DNA from: Zelopaecilomyces penicillatus
Taxonomy: Eukaryota > Ascomycota > Sordariomycetes > Hypocreales > Pseudodiploosporaceae
Direction: 5' to 3'
DNA length: 64,000 nt
Assembly (NCBI GenBank): GCA_005765155.1
Contig: VCCP01000005.1
Span: 4,898,001-4,962,000, forward strand
Positions 22,991 through 34,866 of this stretch are shown piece after piece (the first letter of the stretch is position 1; each line of letters starts with the position of its first letter). Below the pieces are notes generated by a model, which saw only the letters and a list, made by a program, of their open reading frames with translations, was not told the DNA's origin and made no database searches. A program made the position numbers and the translations under genes.

Positions 22991-25900
22991 ATGGATACCG
23001 CCGCCGTCAGGGCCCTGCTCGCTGGGAGCTTGGCTGCCGACACCGACACCCGCCGTCGGTCTGAGCTGCAGCTGAAGCAGGTGAGTTGCAAAGCCCGTCC
23101 GTCTTCCGCAGTACCATGGCAAAAGACTCTCTGGATGGCCGCCACCGCCGCCCTGCCTTGTTCTGCTGCCATGCTCGGCTGGACCCTGGGACGGCCCTCC
23201 TTGCCGGCCTCTCCCCCGCCCCGCGACCCCTCGACATTTCTATGAAAAAGCTGTATGCGCTGATGCCCTGCTTTTCTCCTTTAGGTTGAAGAGACTGCTG
23301 GATTCATCGTCTGCCTGCTTGATATTCTCGAGGCCGAGCAGGACGCGAGCGTTCGCCTTGCTAGTATGTCGCCGCCTTCCCATTTTGCAACGCTCTAGTT
23401 CTGCTATATCTGTTGCTGTGGATATTGGGCACGGAATTCTGACCATTGTTCTTTCAGCCGTGATCTACATCAAGAACCGCGTCAACCGGTCTTGGTTCCA
23501 TACCGAACCCCTCCCTAACGAATCTATTATACCCGAAGATGAGAAGGCTCGCGTCCGAGACCGTCTCGTGCCCATCTTGGCCTCCTCCGAAGGACTGGTT
23601 CGCCAGCAACTCATTCCTGTCCTGCAGCGAATTCTGCAATGCGATTTCCCAAGCCGCTGGCCGCGCTTCATGGACTTCACCCTGGAGCTGCTGAATACCA
23701 ATAATCCCGGTTCCGTTCTGGCTGGTCTGCAGTGTCTCCTGGCTATTTGCCGCGCGTTCCGCTACAAGTCGACCGAGAGCAATGATCGTCAACACTTTGA
23801 CAAGATTGTCGAGGCCAGCTTCCCACGTCTCTTGGCCATTTGTAACGAGTTGGTGAACCAGGAAAGTGACGAGGCTGGTGAGATGCTGCATTTAGCCCTC
23901 AAGGCCTACAAACATGCAACATGGGTATGCAGCAGCCTCTTCCTCTTGACGTTGGCTTCGTATTCATTAGCCATGAGATGTTGGATCCGAAGACTGATTC
24001 TTTCTACTTGCAGCTGGAGCTCTCACCTTATTTACGGCAATCTCAGGTCAACATTGCCTGGTGTACCGTATTTCTTCACACAGTCGCCAAGACTATGCCC
24101 GCCAGCGCCATGGCAGGCGACGGATACGACCGTGAGAAACATCACTGGTGGAAGGCCAAGAAGTGGGCTTACTTCAATCTTAACCGTCTCTTCATAAGGT
24201 ACTGTAACGTCTGCTATAGTGTATTGATGGTTTACCAATTTAGTCAACAAAAAGATTCTTTTTGCTAACATGGAAATAGACACGGAAATCCCTCGAGCCC
24301 CGGCAAGGGTGATGATGCCATGCGATTCGCCAAGGATTTCACCACCAATATTGCCCCCGAAATCCTGAAGCATTATCTCCAAGAAATTGAAAAATGGGTT
24401 GCCAAGACCGCTTGGCTCAGCAGACCATGCCTTTCATACACACTTGTCTTCCTCGACGAATCCGTCAAGCCCAAGGAGATGTGGACGCATCTTAAGACGC
24501 ACCTGACTAATCTGGTTACACATTTTGTCTTCCCAGTGCTCTGCCTCACCGAGGAGGATGTTGAGAAGTTCGAGGAAGAGCCTGACGAATATCTTCACCG
24601 AAAGCTCAATTACTTTGAGGAGGCTTCTTCCCCTGATGTTGCTGCCACTAATTTCCTCGTCAATCTCACAAAAAATCGCCGTAAGGAGACGTTTGAGATC
24701 CTCAAGTTCGTCAACGCGGTCGTGAACGATTATGAGCAGGCCGCAGATGACAAGAAAAACCACATTGCCAAGGAGGGCGCTTTAAGAATGATTGGAACAC
24801 TCGCCCCGGTCATCTTGGGCAAGAAGAGCCCCATTGCGGATCAAGTAGAATATTTCTTGGTCCGCTACGTCTTCCCCGAGTTCTCCAGCCCCCTAGGCTA
24901 TCTCCGAGCCCGTGCTTGTGATACTATTGAGAAGTTCGAGCAACTCAACTTCCAAGATCCAAATAATCTCCTCACCATCTACCGACATATCCTGGACTGC
25001 ATGGCTGATCCCGCCCTCCCTGTCCGTGTTACCGCCGCTCTCGCCCTGCAACCTCTCATCCGTCACGATGTCATCCGAACCAGCATGCAGCAAAGTATTC
25101 CTACTATTATGCAGCAGCTTTTGAAGTTGGCTAACGAGGCCGACGTGGATGCGCTGGCTAATGTCATGGAGGATTTCGTCGAGGTATTTGCAACTGAACT
25201 GACGCCGTTTGCCGTTGCTCTTTGCGAACAACTCCGAGATACGTATTTGCGCATTGTTCGTGAACTGTTGGAGAAGGAGAGCAAGGCTGGAGATGATGGC
25301 GAACTTTACAGCGACTATGACGACAAGAGCATTACTGCACTTGGTGTATTGCAAACCATCGGAACGCTTATTCTGACGCTGGAGAGCACCCCAGACGTCC
25401 TGCTTCACATTGAGGCTGTTCTCATGCCTGTGATAAGAGTCACCCTCGAGAACAAGCTCTACGGTAAGTTTTCAGATTTGCAATCTAGACACGCAATCCC
25501 CCAGCCTTTAAAACACACGTGCTTGTTTCTAACCAGTCCCGGATGTAGACCTTTACAACGAGGCATTCGAGATTATTGATAGCTGCACGTTTGCTGCCAA
25601 GGCGATCTCCCCCAACATGTGGAATGCCTTTGAGCTGATTCATACAACCTTTAAGGCTGGCGCGGAGTACTACCTGGAAGACATGCTGCCTGCGCTTGAC
25701 AACTTCGTTCAGTACGGAGCACCCCAGCTCATTGAGAAGCCTCAATACATCGAGGCTCTTTTCTCCATGGTGGCTGACATGTTTACCGACAATGTTGAAG
25801 GCGGCGTGGAAAGGATATGTGCCTGCAAGCTTGCGGAGGCAATGATGCTCAGCTTGCGCGGCAGCATCGATAACTGTGTTGATGGCTTCATCAAAATGGC

Positions 25901-26898
25901 CATGAACATTCTGGGTAACCAGGATGTCAAGGTCAGGAGCTACAAGATTCACTTGATGGAGATGATTATCAATGCCATCTATTACAATCCCATGCTTGCT
26001 TTGCAAGTCTTGGAGACTAATGGATGGACCAACCGTTTCTTTAGCTTGTGGTTCGGAAGCATGACTTCTTTCAGCCGAGTACATGACAAGAAGCTTTGCA
26101 TCGTGGCCATTGCAGCTCTGCTGAACTTAAATCACGAGCAGGTGCCTGCCAGTGTCTCGGTTGGCTGGCCTCGACTACTCCAGGGAATCACTGAGTTGTT
26201 CCGCACGCTGCCCAATGCAGTTCAGAGTAAGTTGTGGCAAATGACATCTCAGTGTTAAAAGTCTGGGTATGCTAACGATAGTCTCTAATAGATCGTGAAG
26301 AGGCTTTGCGCGACGACTTCACACTTGAGCCTAGCTACGACTATGGTGAAGAAGACGAGTGGGATGAGACCGACGCGAAATGGAGTGGCGAAGAAGAACT
26401 TGCGGCTGAAGATGATCATTCCGAGGCGAAGGATGAAAGCACAGCTTATTTGGAGTTCCTCAACGAAGAGGTAATTGTTTTACTAGCTCCTTTGGCGGAT
26501 GATAGTTTTCGTGTTTGATGAATCGTTGTGCTAATCAGATAACTTAGGCCCAAAAGTTCAGCCGCGTCATTGACGATGCTGATGAGGAAGAGCTCGGAGA
26601 AGATAGCGTTCTTCTGGAGTCTCCGCTTGACAAGATTGAGCCGTATCAGCTTTTCAAGGTTACACTATTGAGTAAGTCAAACTATACTCCCTTCTCTACT
26701 GTAGATGTAGTCAATTTCTGACATGAAGCCAACTCTACAGCAATGCAACAAGAACAACCTCAATTCTATGCTAGCCTCGCAGGTCATTTGTCTGCTGAAG
26801 AGCAAAACGTTATCCAGGCCGTCATGGTCAAAGCAGACGAGGTGGCCAACGCGCAGCTTCTAGCGCAACAGGCTGCTGCCAACGGTGGAGCTAGCTAA
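22991..26898 (+). CDS. SXM1: Importin-beta family karyopherin (Sxm1/Nmd5, importin-7/8 type)
   Basis: Nine exons: 22991-23080, 23285-23363, 23458-23924, 24014-24198, 24280-25463, 25549-26226, 26292-26470, 26548-26671, 26741-26898; total 1047 residues, the usual length of this subfamily. The N-terminal importin-N region (about 22-100) includes EQDASVRL and VIYIKNRVNRSW. The body is a run of HEAT-type helices, with conserved segments such as FPEFSSPLGYLRARAC and TALGVLQTIGTL. An acidic stretch (EDEWDETDAKW, about 905-945) precedes the last helices, as in importin-7/8. Family knowledge: it binds Ran-GTP and carries ribosomal proteins, RNA-binding proteins and other cargo into the nucleus. Sxm1 and Nmd5 are paralogues and the sequence alone does not decide between them. 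All phases agree across the eight introns. Confidence 0.93.
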
Positions 26899-27811
26899 GC
26901 GAACGGTTCAGGACCCTCTCTCAAAATAATAGTGGATCAGACATTCTGAAGAGGTTTACCATACTCTTGTTTCGACTCTTCACGGGTTTTATAACGAGTA
27001 TTCTTCATGAGAGACGAACTTGATGAGCCTACCCATGCCGAGTTGAAGGCCAACAAATGAAAAAAAGGGGACAAAAAGGAGAAAAAAAAGAAGCCAGGTA
27101 CTTCGCGGGTAGGAGAATAAAGAGCTCTAGACAGTGCAAACATGGATGTGGGCAAAAACGGCGGGGAGGTTACTGCTGAAGATTAGCATGAAGCAAGGAG
27201 CCCCCCTGTCCTTAGGTAGGTTTCAAGATGGATGATATCATGCTAGTTTATGTTGAAGCCGTGGGTAGTAGGGAAAGGAAAGGACGCAGGGAATAAGGTT
27301 ATTGGGTGGCCAACCATGTTTGTGGCCACAGGTGCAGGTCGGTGAAATGTTTCGATGGACGGCTTGGAACGGGAGAATTTACGGCACAGGCGTACGACTC
27401 AAGGCGATGATGATTACGGGACGTGCGTGCATATCGTTACAAGGAGTGGGCTTAACCCGATGTAGGGAATGCACCTGTTTTTAAATCGTCGGGGAAAATA
27501 AGTAGCGGGAAAATTCATACAACTATTAACCTTTTCAGTTGTGTTGTCTCGATGGTGCTGGAGATTCATTCACTAGAATAAGATTGTTGGTGAAGTGCAG
27601 GATAGGAGAGTGTCAAGTTGTAAACTTATACAACTAGAGTTCTTATACAACTAGAGCGTTCAATTTCCTACATCATTCCTACGCCTTTGCTTGCCTATTC
27701 CGATAGAAAATAAACGATACAAAGAGCAGTCAAATTGCGGATGGCAGTTCGTCTCCTATGTATTGCATATGCCATTGTCCTTTTCATCCTACCTCCTCTC
27801 TCTTTTCCCTT
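26899..27811. other. Spacer between convergent genes
   Basis: It holds the 3' ends of the importin (plus) and F-box (minus) genes. A short tandem repeat (TTATACAACTAGAG twice) lies at about 27625-27655. No gene is seen. Confidence 0.5.
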
Positions 27812-29992
27812 TCAGGGGACCTGTATTGCCCTTTCATAGGGAATCTCTATCAGCGTGTTGAGCTCAACCGCTTGGGGCCTGCGATGCCAGTCCACAAAAT
27901 TATGGAAATAGACTCCCAGCGGTGTCGGCTCCGAGACGTCCCCGGCTTCGCTGCCCTCCCAGTCAGACCAGTAGTCAAGCGGTTCATTGCCAGTGGCAAT
28001 TTCACCGTTGCGGTGGATAAATCGCCAGGTCTCGGTTGGGTTGCCGCCGCATTCGTGAGGTTCGAGGGCCCAGTAGAATACTTGACGGTCTTTGTTGGCG
28101 CTCCAATTCCACCGCGGGGAGTTGTGGAGACGGCGGAGGTGGGAGGCATATTCTGGGGCGTATGAGGATGGATGTGGTTGGCTGTCAGAGTCGTCTTCAT
28201 ATTCAGAATCGTTGGTGTTTACTGGCCCATCCTCGTTGTCTTCGCGGACGGGTTTAGGTATTGAATTTGGTAGAGTCAGTCCTCTCTCAAACGTGTTCCA
28301 GAAGGAGTTACGATAGTCGTCATTTTCGTCATCTAATCGTTGTAGCTCTACTGGCGTGTATTCACCATTGAGATCGTAGTTGTGAAGATGCCCACGTGTG
28401 GAGGAAATGGCCATGGTTGTCCAACCGTCAAGGCCATGTCTGACCTCATGTGTACGCACGAGGCTTGTTGGAGGGACACCCAGAGCTTGAAACTGCAAGG
28501 GAACATTAGGATCATCGCTGTTGATGACATCTAGCAGAAACAATTCCCTAATTTGGACTTCTTGACTGTTACTGTCGTCGGCGGTTGTAATGACGATGCT
28601 TTCTAGAGATGAGCCTCTGATGAATGCTAAGGGCACGAGGGTCTCGAATGTGATGTCGCAGTCATCAAACCGCAAGTAGCGTAGTGATGAGGCTAAGCCT
28701 TGGACTATTGAAAATAAAGTCCGTTTCGAGAAGCAAACGGAAGTGAGGTGTAGGGAGCGCAGCCTTTCCCATCGCGAGTAAGGTTGTGCGAGAAGGTAGT
28801 CCAGTATGGAGATGGCAGCCTGCTCGCTTTCATCGCTAGGGTAGTTGTTGGGCAGCGATCCACGTTCGAAACAAATGTGTAAGGATTCAAGATTCTCAGC
28901 AGCTTGTATGACTCTCATCAAGGGCCTGAGATGTAAGAAATGCTGGAAATGGCCAATGCAGAGGTCGATGTGGGTGAGAGAGGGGCATGCTTGCGTGAAG
29001 CTCATGTCCAGGCGACGCATGCACATGGAGGCACCCTCATCGGAGAAATGGAGTCTCGTAATGGGAGAAGGATAATTGTGGGTTGAGGAAGTGGCAGTAG
29101 CAGTAGCAGCAGCAGCTCTCTGCTTCATGGCTGGTACTAAGAAGCTGAAGAAGCCTTCGTTTGACTGCTTTGTTGTAAAAAAGCGACGCTGGAAGAGCTG
29201 CGCTGTCATGGGATAGACAGGGCCTGAGTTGTCGTCTTCAGGCATTGGGAGATCGCGTAGGTGATGCATGCGCTGTGAGACGATGGTGTTGAGTTCCGGC
29301 ATGGCATCGATGGCAGCGAGAAACAGTGGTAGGAACTGCTTGATTGCAGCTTGTCGGGCTTGAATGCGTATCTTGACGATGCTTGGCTCTCTATGCCCTG
29401 ACTGTGTTTCTCCTTGGTTTTGGTCTTTTTCAATCCATTCACCATTACTATCAACATCTTCACCATCAGAATATTCGTCTCCGTCGTCTCCGTCATCTCC
29501 GTCGTCCTCATCGCTTTCCGATTCATCCTCATTCAATTCCAACCACCACCCTGCGGCAACCACATCACAATGCGGAAAATCCACATCCGGGAGCCAAAAC
29601 GCCGCGCTAGCCTGCTCAGCCAGCCTGTCAAGAAGGTCATCGACATCATCTCTGCTCCCATCGGGTCGGCCCTGGCCGAGCAGTTCAGCGGCCTGGCCGG
29701 CTAGCTCATACCAGGTCAAAATGCGGACGGCACTGGCAAGATGGGGCTGGGCGGCGATGCGCAAGAAGTTGTGGCGGTCGGTCCATAGTTTGGAAATGCA
29801 GATGCTGCGGAAGAGGAGTTGCGTGACCGGGTCGGCGAGGCGAACGCAGGTGAGGCGTACGGATTTGAGGTCATCGTGAGAAGCGTAGGCGAGAACGTAG
29901 TTGAGGATCTCGATGGGGAGGTGTGTGAGAGTGGGCATTTTGGTGGGTTGTGTTTGATGAAGGATGTCGGTATTGATGATGTTGACTGTCAT
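27812..29992 (-). CDS. F-box protein with leucine-rich C-terminal half
   Basis: A single exon of 726 residues if the first ATG (29992) is used. A second ATG at 29938 would begin MPTLTHLPIEILNYV and place the F-box at the very N-terminus, as is common, so the start is uncertain by 18 residues. The F-box itself (LPIEILNYVL, DDLKSVRLTCVRLA) spans about residues 22-65. An acidic Asp/Glu-rich linker follows at about 150-195. The middle and C-terminal parts have recurring leucine patterns (LESLHICF, LRSLHLTSV, LRYLRFDDCDI) like degenerate leucine-rich repeats. Family knowledge: such proteins are substrate receptors of SCF ubiquitin ligases that bind Skp1 through the F-box. The target is unknown. 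It is convergent with the importin gene. Confidence 0.85.
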   Translation of the reverse strand: MTVNIINTDILHQTQPTKMPTLTHLPIEILNYVLAYASHDDLKSVRLTCVRLADPVTQLLFRSICISKLWTDRHNFLRIAAQPHLASAVRILTWYELAGQAAELLGQGRPDGSRDDVDDLLDRLAEQASAAFWLPDVDFPHCDVVAAGWWLELNEDESESDEDDGDDGDDGDEYSDGEDVDSNGEWIEKDQNQGETQSGHREPSIVKIRIQARQAAIKQFLPLFLAAIDAMPELNTIVSQRMHHLRDLPMPEDDNSGPVYPMTAQLFQRRFFTTKQSNEGFFSFLVPAMKQRAAAATATATSSTHNYPSPITRLHFSDEGASMCMRRLDMSFTQACPSLTHIDLCIGHFQHFLHLRPLMRVIQAAENLESLHICFERGSLPNNYPSDESEQAAISILDYLLAQPYSRWERLRSLHLTSVCFSKRTLFSIVQGLASSLRYLRFDDCDITFETLVPLAFIRGSSLESIVITTADDSNSQEVQIRELFLLDVINSDDPNVPLQFQALGVPPTSLVRTHEVRHGLDGWTTMAISSTRGHLHNYDLNGEYTPVELQRLDDENDDYRNSFWNTFERGLTLPNSIPKPVREDNEDGPVNTNDSEYEDDSDSQPHPSSYAPEYASHLRRLHNSPRWNWSANKDRQVFYWALEPHECGGNPTETWRFIHRNGEIATGNEPLDYWSDWEGSEAGDVSEPTPLGVYFHNFVDWHRRPQAVELNTLIEIPYERAIQVP

Positions 29993-31102
29993 CCAACTTG
30001 AGACGCTTCAATAAGAAGCCATCGTTTTATTAATACAGTAGCTGCTTGGGTTGATATTGCTGATATTGTGACTCTTGTGACTCTTGTGAAGTGGTGAGTT
30101 GGTGTATGGTGATGACTCATTCTCAGTGAAGCCGAGCAAGTGACGTCGTAGTCCATGCCTCTTACCTCCGCGGGTGTTGTAACTTGTGCTCCTCTTCATG
30201 CAGGTGCTTCCTACAGATAATCGACCCTAACCCTGCTAGAAAGTCGGCTAGTGGATGGGGAATTGCAACAAAAGGTTATTTATATCGTCATCAACCACGG
30301 TTGCGAACTTGCGCCGGGTCCGCCGTCGCTCACGGACACCCGACTCCATTGCTCCGGCCCGTTGTGGATCACATCTCATCACCCGGTATCCGTTCTCCGC
30401 CGTCCTGAGAGTCCTTGTGTGTATCAGGCAACCACAAGACGCGAACACGCTGCTGTTATGCCAAGACCAATTTCCCACCGGGAATACTCTTAGACCAGGG
30501 ATCTATACTAGAACGGTCTAGTATATCTGCAAAGCCAAAATGAGAATGTCCGTTCGCTTAATCATTGCCCCACGAGGTCCTTGGTAAGGCCCCGCGCATG
30601 ATGTGATAGCCGAAGCGAAGGTCCGGGGCCCCACCTTGATACAGGGTGGTGCCAGGTTGATACCCGAAGGATGGTAGTAATGGTATCGCTTTACTTGGGG
30701 CTTACCTAGGTCGAGCAATAATAAACGTAAGTTTTGATGTGTTGGATGTATCATTAAGGAAGGTTACAGGATATGCCAAGCCTCTGTAACCATCGGTCTT
30801 AAAACCTTCAGCTTCTTTTGATGTTCAAGGTTAATGTCACGAGGCAAATTTTCCACCAGTGAATCTAGTCAACCTCTACGAATTGGGGTGTGCTGCAAAC
30901 TTATAAGAAGGAGAGAGCGATGACGATTCATGCGGATTGTGAAAGAACCTACAATGGAAGCTTCTCGGCTATTGAGACAGCAATTCACCAGTACAGCGCC
31001 CGACAGTTCTGACCAGCCGCATTACCCCAAACCAAGTCAAAACCAAGGTTCGTGAAATGATCCAACACATCACTACGCCAGACGAAGCTGACCACAGCAC
31101 AG
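29993..31102. other. Gene-free spacer
   Basis: No gene is supported. A tandem GACTCTTGT repeat lies at about 30069-30086, and a short telomere-like CCCTAACCCT at about 30228-30237. The right end is the promoter of the small secreted protein. Confidence 0.45.
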
Positions 31103-31441
31103 ATGTATCTCGTAACACCACTCTTTTTAACAGCAGGTACCGCTCTGGCGCAACAAATCCCGACCTTGTCTTACCAACAATGGCTTAGTGAAGATTGCAA
31201 AGGCCGAGGGATCGTGTCAGCCAAAGCATACAATGGCTACTGCGTTGGTGTGGAAAACTGGCCAGCCAAGAGCATAAAACTGACGGCAATTGTGCCATGT
31301 CCGGCTGGGAAGTCGCTGCACTTGGAGGTATCGGAAGACGTTTGCGATAAGACGAATGCAGTAGCGAAGACGTTTAAAGTTACAGGGGAGTGTATTACGG
31401 TGGATTTTGCACCCCAGGCGCTTCGTGGAAGGTGTCTCTGA
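31103..31441 (+). CDS. Small secreted cysteine-rich protein (effector-like candidate)
   Basis: A 112-residue single exon. The first 16 residues form a clear signal peptide ending TALA before QQIP. The mature protein of about 96 residues has six cysteines (32, 47, 66, 81, 97, 111), evenly spread, enough for three disulfides, and no membrane segment. No named domain is recognised. In filamentous fungi proteins of this size, with a signal peptide and an even number of cysteines, are often secreted in contact with hosts, prey or other microbes, but that role is only inferred here. The gene stands alone between an F-box gene and a transcription factor gene and is transcribed in the same direction as the latter. 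Confidence 0.72.
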   Translation: MYLVTPLFLTAGTALAQQIPTLSYQQWLSEDCKGRGIVSAKAYNGYCVGVENWPAKSIKLTAIVPCPAGKSLHLEVSEDVCDKTNAVAKTFKVTGECITVDFAPQALRGRCL

Positions 31442-31941
31442 TGTTGGACATGCATGTACTGGGTCATTATAAACTGGTTGCTGTATATCATTATAGTCGA
31501 TTGGCTGTGTGTTAAGGGACGTGAAGGTGAGGCAAAGATGGGACAAGATAGGGAAGATCAATGAAGAAGAATGACCCTAACCCCAACCCAGCCTGTGGGT
31601 GGACTTGGTAGTGATTTTGAACGAAACTCTCTCCCCATCAACTGATGCTGGTGAGTGTCAATTATTTGCTTGTCAGCGGTGGATTTTAAATTGGCTTATT
31701 ATTCAATAGCTATAAAGTTGTTGGAACGCAACGGTGGCTTGGATTGTTTTCAAGATCCTGTCGCATGCTTCTCCGGGGTTATCTGCATCCAACTAACTCC
31801 GCCAAAGTCCGGTTCTCCATCTCTACCTGTGTGACTTTCATCGCCGGCTTGTACAATCACCATCTTCTGCATGTTCAATTAGCCATACATACTTTTCGTT
31901 TTCATTTTACTGTGTCTGTAATTCATTTTCCACAACAGAAA
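31442..31941. other. Promoter/leader of the transcription factor gene
   Basis: It contains a short telomere-like CCCTAACCCCAACCC at about 31574-31588. The downstream reading frame is open back to 31744, but the part before ATG 31942 is hydrophobic and lacks homology-like features, so it is taken as leader. Confidence 0.4.
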
Positions 31942-33609
31942 ATGCCGTTCGAGTTTGTTGACAATAACGGCGCCATTAGCAGTGCAGCCCGGAAACGAAT
32001 ACGCAGCCATGTTGCCCTTGGCCGAAACGTTGGCAAAACGCTATCCCGGCCATCAAGATGGAGGGCTTTAGAGAAACCCATCAAGACTGTAACTATTAGT
32101 GGCTCTAATAGTAGCGCTATACAAAGGAGGATTTCCTTGGAGAGAGAAAAAGAAAATGATGAGCAGACCATTATTGAACGGCAGATTGGAGATGGGCTGT
32201 CTGTTTTTTATCTGCCAGCGCAGTTAAGTCCTGCATCTCGCCAGCTTGTAAGAAGGAGTAAGTATGTTTAATATTGAATCTCTCAAAATGGACCTTTATA
32301 TGCTATAAAGACACTAAACCATGGAACTGCAGCCTTCATGTTCATAAGTGGACGGGTGCACACGCCCGCGTTACACAACGCTCTCTCCTATGACGCAAAC
32401 CAGACCCCATTGTGGGTGCAATTAATGTTCCAAGACGAAGCATGTATGTTTACAATCTAATTGCCAATACTAATTATCTGTCATGCCTTCGAGAGCTAAA
32501 TATCAGAGCCGCAGATTTACATTGTGCATTAGCAACATTCGTCACAGCTCTCAATAAACTCGTTTCTAAGCCGGAGGATTCCCTCCAAGTCATGTGGCAT
32601 TTGTCCCGGTCACTGCAATTGACAAATGCGAGGTTATCCGGGAAAGCTGCCACATCAACCGTGAATATTGCAGTCGTTGTCATCATGGCGCAGCTAGATC
32701 TGCTGCGCGGCCGGGAATATCAGGGTCTTGTTCATGTTCGGGGACTGTGCCGGATGGTTGAGCTACGAGGTGGGATTCAGCGACTTGCGATTGATCGACC
32801 AGCATTGGTTCAAAAGATATTCAAGTGAGTGGCCCTATAAATCGGAAAAAGAGAAACAAAACGTATCATCTATATAGTAGCTGACGACATGAGTAAGGAC
32901 GGATCTTGAGTATGCACTATTTGAAGGCTCACCAACGAGGTACAATTCAAATGATATGGGCTATTGCGACAGTTTCTACAAGGCATCAGATTCCATCAGC
33001 GATACAGGTCAATATATTGGAATAGATTCTATCAACCAGAGAACTGCCAAACGACTGAGCCCTAAATTGCAACAGCTTCTGCTCGACACAACACGTCTAG
33101 TAAGAGCAATCGATGATGCAGACGCTGGTCGAACGGAAAAGCTATACACGCCCGACTTTAACAATACCATGCTACAAATAGGCCATCGCCTAGTCGATTT
33201 CAGCCCCTTGAAAGGACCTCGCCCTAAATGTCCACTCGAGAATTTAATCCACATCGGCTTAACGTCCTTCATCATGACCATTTGTCGAGGTATTGACCGC
33301 CGCGTTGGCGCTGCTCCTCATCTTATACTGTTGATCCGAGATGCTGTTCATGAGATTTCCAATAAAAGTATCCAAATAGATCAAATAGACCAAATATGTC
33401 TTTGGGTATTGTTCATCGGGGCAAATTCAGTGCTACGGACGCAGGAAGATGAGTCTTGGGTGGTGCCGATGGCAGTACAGATAATCCGCAACTTGAACCT
33501 GCGCACATGGAAAGATGTGAGGGGGGTAATAGGGAGTTACCCTTGGATTGGAGGTGTTCATGATGGAATTGGACAGGCGCTTTGGCAAAAAATGGGCATG
33601 CTTAGTTGA
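31942..33609 (+). CDS. Fungal-specific transcription factor-like protein without a zinc cluster
   Basis: Exons 31942-32257, 32333-32443, 32515-32824 and 32898-33609 give 482 residues. The N-terminus FEFVDNNGAISSAARKRIRSH with GRNVGKT is the usual opening of a group of fungal regulators that carry only the regulatory (Fungal_trans_2-like) domain. The middle has FQDEAYLHCAL and LCRMVELRGGI, and the end has YPWIGGVHDGIGQALW, all typical of that domain. No Zn2Cys6 cluster is seen, so DNA binding is unproven. The second intron (GTATGT...GCAG, 71 nt) is needed: without it the frame breaks at 32443. It ends only 113 bases from the convergent dehydrogenase gene and lies about 6-12 kb from the terpenoid genes, so it could regulate them, but this is inference. 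Confidence 0.8.
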
Positions 33610-33722
33610 GCGTAGTTGGGGGCGAAATGAGGTGAGATTCTGCATTCATCACTGGGCTTAAAGCTATAAGAGATGTTGCCAACATTCAAGTCGGTAAAGA
33701 TATCCAACTTTATCTAACTCCC

Positions 33723-34865
33723 TTAAATTTGCTGAATCGATTTTAAGCATCCAGGCTCAATCACTTCCAGCTCCTTCGCAATCGCGTCCCAAGTAACTTG
33801 CTGCGACTTTTGTCCCTCATTGTCCGTCACCCAACTAGCAAGTCTATCTCTGTGATCAAAATATTAGGCTTCATCCTTCCATAAGATCCCAAAGAAAAAT
33901 GATCAAAAGGCTGACTTACTCGGCAATCTTGCAATCGCTCAGAAAACGTCCATGGCTCTCCTGGCCTGCTACCGCCGCATGCAGCAGAGTTCGGCTTCCG
34001 TCTTCAGCTGTGCGTCCATATTTGTCTTTCCGGGCGGTGAGCGTGACTTTGAACTCGGCGGGTGCATTGCGACTTAGGCTGGTTTTGCATAATCCTGGAC
34101 AGGCTGCGTTGAGAACGACTCCGGTTTGAGACACGGGAACCAGAGTTGCGAGCTGGCGCATGGCCAGGAGGTGGATGAGCTTAGAGAGTGGGTATCTAGA
34201 GAAGGTAGGCAGATTGTTAGCTTTGGGACAGAATGAAACATCTTGTAATTCTTGGATTGAGAATGAACATAGACATACGTTCTCAATGCTACCATGCTCT
34301 CGTCATCGATGCCGGCGATGGGATTATCCCGAATCGTATTCCACAACTCCTCAGTATCCAGTAGAGAGCCGCTGGAAATCATGGCAATATGAGGCACAAT
34401 GTTAAACCTTTGCGCATGCTCACTCATCCTTGGTAGGAGCAAAATGGCAAGAAGCAGAGTGCTCATCACATTGACAGTGAAACTGAGAACATGACCCTCC
34501 GCCAACTGTCGCTCGCCCATAGCCACACCGGCATTCTCAATCAGCGCGTCGATCCGATCAAGCTCAGTGCTAGCTCTCTTTGCAAAAGCCTTGACGGAAT
34601 CGTAGCTAGACAGGTCAAGAGGCCACACTTCAGTGGTTTTGGGCCCATCATGCGATTTGTCGATTTCGACCTTGGCGGCCTCGCCTAGACTAACATTGCG
34701 CACGGCTAAGATGACTTTGGCGGCTCCGAGTTGAGCAAGATGTTTTGCTGCTTCGAAGCCTAGACCGACGTTGGCGCCGGTTACGATGTAGGTTTTGCCT
34801 GCGCAGGATTCCTTTGTGATGAACAAGGGGAGGTTGTGAGGCTGGGTGGCGATGTAAGCGGACAT
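33723..34865 (-). CDS. Short-chain dehydrogenase/reductase (SDR)
   Basis: Exons, in transcription order, are 34865-34279, 34195-33920 and 33849-33723, giving 329 residues. The NAD(P)-binding motif TGANVGLG lies at residues 29-36, the structural NAG motif follows, and the catalytic pair is YPLSK (Tyr197, Lys201), created only after removal of intron 1. Family knowledge: classical SDR enzymes of the retinol-dehydrogenase-like group reduce ketones or oxidise alcohols with NADP(H). The substrate is not predictable from sequence. A TATA box lies about 95 bases upstream of the start. The gene is convergent with the transcription factor gene and might belong to the same accessory set. The last exon of 42 codons (ending CLKSIQQI) is set by frame and splice sites. 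Confidence 0.9.
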
Positions 34866-34866
34866 G

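Noticed and set aside
32430..32520. Apparent frameshift in the transcription factor gene after FQDEA
   Set aside because: A 71-nt intron with GTATGT donor, TACTAAT-like branch site and GCAG acceptor (32444-32514) restores the frame and the conserved EAYLHC motif, so the gene is intact.
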